From DASYTH01 sp035712165 (GTDB lineage Bacteria; Actinomycetota; Actinomycetes; Mycobacteriales; Pseudonocardiaceae), in assembly GCF_035712165.1 (NCBI RefSeq), contig NZ_DASTBH010000490.1, positions 1 through 8,013 of the forward strand: 8,013 bases of DNA. The letters are read 5' to 3'. Numbering within the stretch: the first letter of the stretch is position 1; each line of letters begins with the position of its first letter. Made by a program: the position numbers and the translations under genes. The notes below the pieces were generated by a model that was not told the DNA's origin, ran no database searches, and saw only the letters and a program-made list of their open reading frames with translations. Shown in pieces: positions 1 through 5,531 of the stretch.

Positions 1-1528
1 CGATCTTATGGCCGGCCAGCTGCGTTCCGTCGGCCACCGTGACCTGGCCGGCGTGGATGGAACGGCCGATGCCGACCCCGCCGCCGTGATGGATGGACAC
101 CCAACTCGCCCCGGACGCGGTGTTCACCAGCGCGTTGAGCAACGGCCAGTCGGCGATCGCGTCCGACCCGTCGGCCATCGCCTCGGTCTCGCGGTACGGC
201 GAGGCGACCGACCCGCAGTCCAGGTGGTCCCGCCCGATCACCACCGGCGCGGACAGTTCGCCACGCGCCACCATCTCGTTGAACCGCACCCCGGCCACGT
301 CCCGCTCGCCGTAGCCGAGCCAGCAGATCCGGGCCGGAAGTCCTTGGAAGGCGATGCGTTCGCCGGCCATCCGGATCCACCGGGCGAGCGACTCGTTCTC
401 CGGGAACAGCTCCAGGATGGTCCGGTCGGTCGCGGCGATGTCGGCCGGATCGCCGGACAGCGCCGCCCACCGGAACGGTCCCTTGCCCTCGCAGAACAGC
501 GGCCGGATGTAGGCGGGCACGAAGCCCGGGAAGTCGAACGCCCGGTCGCAGCCGCCGAGCTTGGCCTCGCCGCGAATGGAGTTGCCGTAGTCGAACACCT
601 CGGCGCCGGCGTCCAGAAACCCGACCATGGCGTCCACGTGCTCGGCCATCGAGTCCCGGGACCGGTCGGTGAACTCGTCCGGCTTCTTCGCGGCATAGTC
701 GGACCAGTCCTCAAGGGACACTCCCTTTGGCAGGTACGCCAACGGATCGTGCGCCGAGGTCTGGTCGGTGACGATGTCCACCTCGACCCCCCGGCGGAGC
801 AGTTCGGGCAGCACCTCGGCGGCGTTGCCGATCACCCCGACGGACAGCGCGCGGCCGTCCCGCCTGGCCGCGCCGACCCGGGCGATCGCGTCGTCCAGGT
901 CGTCGGCGACCTCGTCCAGGTAGCGGGTCTCCACCCGGCGCCGGGCCCGCTCCGGGTCGACCTCGACGCACAGCGCGACACCCTCGTTCATGGTGATCGC
1001 CAACGGTTGCGCGCCGCCCATCCCGCCCAGCCCGGCGGTCAGCGTGAGCGTGCCGCGCAGCGTGCCGCCGAACCGCTTGTGCGCGACCGCGGAGAACGTC
1101 TCGTAGGTGCCCTGCAGGATGCCCTGGGTGCCGATGTAGATCCAGGACCCGGCGGTCATCTGGCCGTACATGGTCAGCCCCAACGACTCCAGCCGGCGGA
1201 ACTCCGGCCAGGTGGCCCAGTCGCCGACCAGGTTGGAGTTGGCGATCAGCACCCGCGGCGCCCACTCGTGGGTACGCAGCACACCGACCGGCTTGCCGGA
1301 CTGCACCAGCAGCGTCTCGTCCGCGCCGAGCGAGGTCAGCTCGCGGGTGATCGCGTCGAAGCTCGCCCAGTTCCGCGCCGCCCTGCCGGTGCCGCCGTAG
1401 ACCACCAGGTCCTGCGGCCGCTCGGCCACCTCGGGGTCGAGGTTGTTGTGGAACATCCGCAGCGCGGCCTCGGTCTGCCAGCTCTGCGCGGTCAGGGTGG
1501 TGCCGCGGGCCGCTCGGACGGTTCTCAT
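1..1528 (-). CDS. hutU: Urocanate hydratase (urocanase), C-terminus cut by window edge
   Basis: Cytoplasmic NAD+-dependent enzyme of histidine degradation; it hydrates urocanate to 4-imidazolone-5-propionate, using bound NAD+ as an electrophile rather than as a redox carrier. The reading frame is open from ATG at 1528-1526 to the left edge, giving 509 residues of a protein that is usually about 550 long, so roughly the last 40-50 are missing. Visible family marks are the N-terminal YGGTGRAARNW block at residues 44-54, the DQTSAHDPLAYLP block in the middle, and the urocanase signature FQGLPARICWLGYGER, whose cysteine is residue 402 (equivalent to the active-site-region Cys410 of the Pseudomonas putida enzyme by position and motif). 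The start is supported by GGAGG six bases upstream and by the ATGA overlap with the hutH stop, which suggests translational coupling. The protein is intact as far as it can be seen. Identification is very secure. Confidence 0.97.
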   Translation of the reverse strand, partial: MRTVRAARGTTLTAQSWQTEAALRMFHNNLDPEVAERPQDLVVYGGTGRAARNWASFDAITRELTSLGADETLLVQSGKPVGVLRTHEWAPRVLIANSNLVGDWATWPEFRRLESLGLTMYGQMTAGSWIYIGTQGILQGTYETFSAVAHKRFGGTLRGTLTLTAGLGGMGGAQPLAITMNEGVALCVEVDPERARRRVETRYLDEVADDLDDAIARVGAARRDGRALSVGVIGNAAEVLPELLRRGVEVDIVTDQTSAHDPLAYLPKGVSLEDWSDYAAKKPDEFTDRSRDSMAEHVDAMVGFLDAGAEVFDYGNSIRGEAKLGGCDRAFDFPGFVPAYIRPLFCEGKGPFRWAALSGDPADIAATDRTILELFPENESLARWIRMAGERIAFQGLPARICWLGYGERDVAGVRFNEMVARGELSAPVVIGRDHLDCGSVASPYRETEAMADGSDAIADWPLLNALVNTASGASWVSIHHGGGVGIGRSIHAGQVTVADGTQLAGHKI

Positions 1529-3033
1529 GGCAGTCCTCCGGTTCGGATCAGGTCTTCGGCGGCGGCGATCTCCGGTGCGAGGTGGCGGTCCGGACCCGGC
1601 CCGGGAACCCGCGCGCGCAGCGCGGCCACCGCCGCGGCGGTGGCCGGCGCCGGGGTCAGCGGGGCCCGCAGGTCCAGCGCGCGGGCGGCGGTGAGCAGTT
1701 CGATCGCGAGCACCGTGGTCAGCCCGTCGATCGCCCGGCGTAGCTTGCGCGCCGCCGACCAGCCCATGGACACATGGTCCTCCTGCATGGCCGAGCTCGG
1801 GATCGAGTCCACCGAGGCGGGCACGGCCAGCCGTTTGAGCTCGGCGACGATCCCGGCCTGGGTGTACTGGGCGATCATGTGCCCGGAGTCCACGCCGGGG
1901 TCGTCGGCCAGGAACGGCGGCAGCCCGTGCGAGCGGGCCACGTCGAGCATCCGGTCGGTGCGCCGCTCGGCCATGCTGGCCACGTCCGCGACCGGGATGG
2001 CCAGGAAGTCGAGCTGGTAGGCCAGCGGCGCGCCGTGGAAGTTGCCGTTGGACTCCACCCGGCCGTCGGCCAGCACCACCGGGTTGTCGACCGCCGCGGC
2101 CAGTTCCCGGTCGGCGACCAGTTCCGCGGCGGCCACGGTGTCCCGGGCCGCGCCGTGCACCTGGGGCGCGCAGCGCAGCGAGTACGCGTCCTGCACCCGG
2201 TTGCAGTCCGGGGTGCGGTGGCTCGCCACGATCGCCGATCCGGCCAGCAGCGCGGCCATCCGGGCCGCCGAGACCGCCTGGCCGGGGTGCGGGCGCAGCG
2301 CCTGCAGGTCGGCGGCGAACACCCGGTCGGTGCCCAGCAGGGCCTCCACGCTCATCGCCGCGGTGAGGTCGGCGACGTCGAGCAGCCGGTGCAGGTCGGC
2401 CAGCGCCAGCACCAGCATGCCGAGCATGCCGTCGGTGCCGTTGATCAGCGCCAGGCCCTCCTTCTCGGCCAGCGCGACCGTGTCGATCCCGGCTTCGAGA
2501 AGGGCGTCCGCGGCCGGCCGGCGTGCCCCCTCGGCGTCGAACACCTCGCCCTCGCCGGTCAGGGCCAGCGCCACGGCGGACAGCGGCGCGAGATCACCGG
2601 AGCAGCCCAGCGAACCGTGCTCGGGCACCACCGGGATGATCCCGGCGTTGAGCACCGCGGCCATCGACTCCACAATGGACGGACGGACGCCGGTGTGTCC
2701 GGTGGCCAGCGTGCGCAACCGCAGCAGCATCAGCGCGCGCACCACCTCGGGTTCGACCGCCGGGCCGGCGCCCGCGGCGTGCGACCGGATCAGCGAGCGC
2801 TGCAGCGCGGCCCGCCGGTCGGGCGGGATGTGCCGGGTCGCGAGCGCGCCGAAGCCGGTGGACACGCCATAGGTGGGCGTCGGCGCGTGCGCGAGTTCCT
2901 CGATGTGGGCCCGGGCCTTGGCCACCGTGTCCAGCGCCGTCTCGGTCACCTCGACCGCGGCCCCGTCCCGGGCGACCGCGACCACCGCCGCCCGGTCCAG
3001 TGGCCCACCATCGACAAGTACGGGTTCCTGCAT
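1525..3033 (-). CDS. hutH: Histidine ammonia-lyase (histidase)
   Basis: Catalyses non-oxidative deamination of L-histidine to trans-urocanate and ammonia, the first step of histidine catabolism, in the cytoplasm as a homotetramer (family knowledge). The protein is 502 residues, normal for the family. The N-terminal catalytic tyrosine lies in YGVSTGFG (residues 55-62). The electrophilic MIO cofactor forms from Cys144-Ser145-Gly146 in GSLGCSGDLAPLS; most histidases have Ala-Ser-Gly, but Cys-Ser-Gly is what I recall from streptomycete enzymes. NGTDGM, the VDNPVV/ESNGNFHG block and the C-terminal SIPSSAMQEDHVSMGW block are all present. I chose ATG at 3033 because alignment by eye with streptomycete HutH begins there; an in-frame GTG at 3066 would add 11 residues with no family likeness, and neither start has a good Shine-Dalgarno. 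The stop overlaps the hutU start. No dedicated hut regulator is visible in the window. Confidence 0.97.
   Translation of the reverse strand: MQEPVLVDGGPLDRAAVVAVARDGAAVEVTETALDTVAKARAHIEELAHAPTPTYGVSTGFGALATRHIPPDRRAALQRSLIRSHAAGAGPAVEPEVVRALMLLRLRTLATGHTGVRPSIVESMAAVLNAGIIPVVPEHGSLGCSGDLAPLSAVALALTGEGEVFDAEGARRPAADALLEAGIDTVALAEKEGLALINGTDGMLGMLVLALADLHRLLDVADLTAAMSVEALLGTDRVFAADLQALRPHPGQAVSAARMAALLAGSAIVASHRTPDCNRVQDAYSLRCAPQVHGAARDTVAAAELVADRELAAAVDNPVVLADGRVESNGNFHGAPLAYQLDFLAIPVADVASMAERRTDRMLDVARSHGLPPFLADDPGVDSGHMIAQYTQAGIVAELKRLAVPASVDSIPSSAMQEDHVSMGWSAARKLRRAIDGLTTVLAIELLTAARALDLRAPLTPAPATAAAVAALRARVPGPGPDRHLAPEIAAAEDLIRTGGLP
1535..1539 (-). promoter_or_regulatory. Ribosome binding site of hutU inside the hutH end
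   Basis: GGAGG on the minus strand, six bases before the hutU ATG, lies inside the last codons of hutH (it encodes part of the terminal Thr-Gly-Gly-Leu-Pro). A strong site at an ATGA stop/start overlap fixes the hutU start and fits reinitiation by ribosomes finishing hutH. Confidence 0.8.
2669..2681 (+). repeat. Palindromic 13-mer, copy 1 (inside hutH)
   Basis: TCCACAATGGACG, containing TCCA-CAA-TGGA, a four-base inverted repeat around a three-base centre. The same 13 bases occur on the opposite strand at 5764-5776. It lies antisense to hutH and is relatively AT-rich for the region. Its function is unknown; chance is possible. Confidence 0.4.
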
Positions 3034-3078
3034 GCCCCCATCACACCGCGCCGGGCGAGCCGGCACGACTCGGGGGTA

Positions 3079-3106
3079 CCCGGGGGCGGACAGGCCCGCC
3101 CCCGGG
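3079..3106 (-). terminator. GC-rich hairpin after the importer operon, probable terminator
   Basis: Perfect inverted repeat: CCCGGGGGCGG (3079-3089), a six-base loop, then CCGCCCCCGGG (3096-3106). It begins seven bases after the stop of the substrate-binding protein gene in the direction of transcription. There is no T-run after it, so it is not a classic intrinsic terminator; actinomycete terminators often lack the T-tract, so termination or mRNA 3'-end protection is inferred. It also sits 45 bases before the hutH ATG, so it could lower read-through into hutHU. No convincing -10 box is visible between it and hutH. Confidence 0.6.
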
Positions 3107-3112
3107 CCCTAC

Positions 3113-4054
3113 TCAGCTGATGCCGGCCGAGGCCAGCCAGTCCGCGGCCACCTTCGAGGCGTCCGGCTTGTCCGGGGCGGACAGCTTGCCGTTGAGCTCG
3201 ATCAGCGTCTTGGTGTCCAGCTTGGCCGAGATCGCGTTGAGCACCTGCTTGACCTCGTCGCTCGCCTTCGACGCGTTGATCAGCGGCACCACGTTCTGCG
3301 CCGCGAAGTTGTTCTTCGGGTCCTCCAGCACCACGAAGTTGTTCACGGTGATCGCCGGGTCGGTGGTGAACACGTCGGCCGCCTGCACCGCGTTGGTCTT
3401 CAACGCGTTGATGGTCAGCGGTCCGCCGGCGTCCAGCGGCTTGAACTCCTTGAACTCCAGGCCGTAGTTCTTCTTGAACCCGGGCAGCCCGTCGGGCCGG
3501 TTGGCGATCTCCGGCGGTCCGCCGAAAATCGCCTCACCGGCATGCGCCTTGAGGTCCTCGATGGACTTCAGGCTCCACTTGTCGGCGGTCTCCTTGGTCA
3601 CCACGATGGCGTCCTTGTCCTCGGCCGAGGACTTGTCCAGCACGATCAGGCTGGCCGGCAACGTCTTCTTCAGCGCCTCGTACACCTCGTCCGGCGCGGT
3701 CTCCGGCGCGGACTTGTTGAGGTACTGCAACAACACGCCGGTGTACTCGGGAAGCAGGTCGAGCGAGCCGTCCGTCATACCGGGCATGTAGGTCTCCCGG
3801 TTGCCGATGTTGAGTTTCTTCTCGACGGTGATGCCCTTCTTCGCCAGGCCGGCGGCGTAGATCTCGGCGAGCAGCGTGCTCTCCGGGAAGTTCGCCGAGC
3901 CGATGACGATCTTGTCGGGCTTGCCGACCGGACCGGACCCGGTCGGCTGCTGAGCCGGTGTGTTGGACAGCGGGTCGGAGGAACCCCCGCAGGCCGTCAT
4001 GGTCAGCGCCGCGACGAGTGCGGTCGCCACACCGGCGAATATGCGAATCTTCAA
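3113..4054 (-). CDS. OpuC/ProX-type ABC importer substrate-binding lipoprotein
   Basis: Extracytoplasmic binding protein (OpuAC/ProX fold) that delivers a small solute, classically glycine betaine, choline or carnitine, to the permeases encoded upstream. It is 313 residues from a TTG start. The N-terminus is a lipoprotein signal: positive residues, a hydrophobic stretch, then MTAC with the acylated cysteine at residue 22, so the mature protein should be membrane-anchored. Family blocks are IGSANFPESTLLAEIYAAGL (51-70), LLPEYTG (100-106), GGPPEIANRPDGLPG (178-192) and FTTDPAI (229-235). Of the four tyrosines forming the aromatic cage in betaine binders, Tyr89 and Tyr104 look present, but by eye the other two positions are Ile215 and Phe229, so the ligand is uncertain. 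It is the last gene of the operon, ten bases after permease 2. GAGGAG six bases before TTG decides the start; upstream in-frame sequence overlaps the permease gene and does not resemble a signal peptide. Confidence 0.92.
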   Translation of the reverse strand: MKIRIFAGVATALVAALTMTACGGSSDPLSNTPAQQPTGSGPVGKPDKIVIGSANFPESTLLAEIYAAGLAKKGITVEKKLNIGNRETYMPGMTDGSLDLLPEYTGVLLQYLNKSAPETAPDEVYEALKKTLPASLIVLDKSSAEDKDAIVVTKETADKWSLKSIEDLKAHAGEAIFGGPPEIANRPDGLPGFKKNYGLEFKEFKPLDAGGPLTINALKTNAVQAADVFTTDPAITVNNFVVLEDPKNNFAAQNVVPLINASKASDEVKQVLNAISAKLDTKTLIELNGKLSAPDKPDASKVAADWLASAGIS

Positions 4055-4060
4055 GGGTTT

Positions 4061-4066
4061 CTCCTC
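4061..4066 (-). promoter_or_regulatory. Strong RBS for a TTG start
   Basis: GAGGAG on the minus strand, six bases before the TTG at 4054-4052. It overlaps the TGA stop of permease 2, so translation of the binding protein is probably linked to the end of that gene. A strong site next to a rare TTG codon is the main reason for rejecting the longer frame that begins at 4174. Confidence 0.8.
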
Positions 4067-4820
4067 ACGAGGTAGCGACTTCCGGCTCCTCAACCGGCCT
4101 GATCCGAACGCGCGTGACGCGCCGGCTGACGGTGGACGTGCGCAGCCCGGGCGAGACCACCAGCCGCTGCACACCGGCGAGCACGAGCTCGACCGTGATG
4201 GCGAGCGCGGCGATCAGCACGGCGCCGCCCGCCATGATCGCGTAGCCCTCGACACCGCCGAAGGCCCGGCCGTCGATCACATAACGCCCCAGGCCGCCGA
4301 GCGACACGTAGGCGGCGATGCTGACCGTGGCGATCACCTGCAGCGTGGCGGCGCGCAGCCCGCCGAGCATGAGCGGCAGCGCGATCGGCAGCTCGACCTT
4401 CCACACGATGTCCCGTTCCCGCATGCCCATGCCGCGCGCGGCGTCCACCACGTCGGAGTCCACGTTGCGGATGCCCGCGTAGGTTCCGGCCAGCAGCGGC
4501 GGAATGGCCAGTGCCACCAGCGCGATGGTGACCGCCTGCAGCGCCAGGGCCACCCCCATGACCAGCACCAGCAGGATCACCAGGCCCAGCTCCGGCAGCG
4601 CCCGGAACGAGTTCGCGATGCCCACCACCAGAAAACCGCCGCGTCCGGTGTGGCCGATGTACAGGCCGATCGGGACCGCGATCACGATGGCGAACAGCAG
4701 CGCGAGGCCGGTGTAGCTGAGGTGTTCGACGATCCGGGTCGGAATCCCCGGGTCCCGGAAGTTCTTCTGCCAGTTCTCCGGGTTGGTCAGCCAGGCCCAG
4801 ACCTGTTCGACGATGTTCAT
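4065..4820 (-). CDS. ABC importer permease 2 (OpuC/ProW family)
   Basis: Inner-membrane subunit of the osmoprotectant-type importer; with permease 1 it should form the heterodimeric channel. It is 251 residues, somewhat longer than permease 1 because of N- and C-terminal hydrophilic tails. Hydrophobic segments appear at about 36-56, 64-94 (probably two), 95-117, 150-172 and 196-217. The cytoplasmic EAA loop that docks on the ATPase is clear at about 126-149: DAARGMGMRERD followed by ELPIALP, with the conserved glycine. The ATG at 4820 is the only start available, because the 18 codons upstream in the same frame contain no ATG, GTG, TTG or stop until the TGA of permease 1. Its Shine-Dalgarno is weak (GCGGGG), so coupling to upstream translation is plausible. 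Confidence 0.93.
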   Translation of the reverse strand: MNIVEQVWAWLTNPENWQKNFRDPGIPTRIVEHLSYTGLALLFAIVIAVPIGLYIGHTGRGGFLVVGIANSFRALPELGLVILLVLVMGVALALQAVTIALVALAIPPLLAGTYAGIRNVDSDVVDAARGMGMRERDIVWKVELPIALPLMLGGLRAATLQVIATVSIAAYVSLGGLGRYVIDGRAFGGVEGYAIMAGGAVLIAALAITVELVLAGVQRLVVSPGLRTSTVSRRVTRVRIRPVEEPEVATS

Positions 4821-4882
4821 GTCCGCACCCCGCTGGCCGCGCCCTGGCTTGCCCGGCCGAGTCCGCTGGTTCGCTCAGCCAT
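4817..4882 (-). CDS. Possible 21-codon ORF bridging the two permease genes
   Basis: An ATG at 4882-4880 overlaps the last bases of permease 1 (ATGGCTGA), and the frame ends in a TGA sharing ATGA with the start of permease 2. The predicted peptide has 21 residues, begins MAERTSGL, ends SGVRT, is basic and rich in Ser/Gly/Ala, and has no hydrophobic segment. It would carry ribosomes across an otherwise untranslated 54-base gap, keeping the permease genes coupled. No strong Shine-Dalgarno precedes it (only a GGCGGG-like run). Alternatives are chance, or a frameshifted former N-terminus of permease 2. I do not recognise a family. Low confidence. Confidence 0.22.
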   Translation of the reverse strand: MAERTSGLGRASQGAASGVRT

Positions 4883-5531
4883 GTACGCCCGCCCGGGCTC
4901 GGGTCCAGGGCGTGATGAACCGGCCGAGCAGGGCCAGCAGGGCGTCCACGAGCAGCGCCAGCAGCACGATCAGCACGATGCCGGCGATGATCTCGGCGTA
5001 GTTCGGCGGGGAGAGCTGGGAACCGTGGGTCAGGTAGAAGCCCAGCCCGCCGACGCCGATGATCGCGCCGACGCTGACCAGGCTGATGTTGGACACCGCC
5101 GCCACCCGGACCCCGGCGACGAGCACCGGGACCGACAGTGGGAACTCCACGGCGAAGAACCGCCGGGTCGGCCCGTAGCCGATCGCGGTCGCCGCGGCGA
5201 CGGTGTCCCGGGACACCGCGTCCAGCGCGTCGGCCACGGTGCGCACCAGCAGCGCGATCGTGTACAGGGTCAGCGCCGCCATGACGTTGATCGGGTCGAG
5301 GATCCGGGTGCCGAGAACCAGCGGCATCAGCACGAACAGCGCCAGCGACGGGATGGTGTAGAGCAGGCTGGAGGCCGGCACCAGGATCGCCCGGGCGGTG
5401 CGGTAGCGGTGCGCCACCCAGCCCAGCGGGATCGAGATCAGCAGGCCCACCAGCACCGGAACCAGCGCCAGGCCGAGATGCTCCCAGGAGGTGGCGAGCA
5501 GTTCGTCGATATGGTCCCAGACCCAGGTCAT
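4875..5531 (-). CDS. ABC importer permease 1 (OpuC/ProW family)
   Basis: Membrane subunit of the osmoprotectant-type importer, 218 residues, typical of the short OpuCB/OpuCD-type permeases. Hydrophobic segments appear at about 20-40, 50-74, 82-100, 136-160 and 181-203. The EAA loop that contacts the ATPase is at about 112-135: AAATAIGYGPTRRFF followed by EFPLSVP. The segment SSLLYTIPSLALF (54-66) matches the family's conserved block before the second helix. The ATG shares an ATGA overlap with the ATPase stop, and GAGG seven bases upstream serves as Shine-Dalgarno. Its TGA is in the same reading frame as permease 2, with 18 sense codons between them. The substrate cannot be read from the permease sequence. 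Confidence 0.93.
   Translation of the reverse strand: MTWVWDHIDELLATSWEHLGLALVPVLVGLLISIPLGWVAHRYRTARAILVPASSLLYTIPSLALFVLMPLVLGTRILDPINVMAALTLYTIALLVRTVADALDAVSRDTVAAATAIGYGPTRRFFAVEFPLSVPVLVAGVRVAAVSNISLVSVGAIIGVGGLGFYLTHGSQLSPPNYAEIIAGIVLIVLLALLVDALLALLGRFITPWTRARAGVHG

Noticed and set aside
8..2020. Long plus-strand open frame (670 codons) across hutU and hutH
   Set aside because: It is antisense to two securely identified enzymes, has Arg/Gly/Pro/His-rich composition, no recognisable domain, and arises from third-position G/C bias on the opposite strand.
3034..3066. GTG at 3066 as the hutH start
   Set aside because: The extra residues are Arg/Pro/Cys-rich, unlike family N-termini, and no better Shine-Dalgarno precedes it. 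It cannot be fully excluded.
1774..3120. Plus-strand open frame (448 codons) antisense to hutH
   Set aside because: Low-complexity His/Arg/Gly/Gln-rich translation and complete overlap with hutH; a GC-bias shadow.
4055..4174. Longer N-terminus for the substrate-binding protein (start at 4174)
   Set aside because: It would overlap permease 2 by over 100 bases and place 40 Arg/Ser-rich residues ahead of a normal lipoprotein signal. TTG at 4054 with GAGGAG at the right spacing is better.
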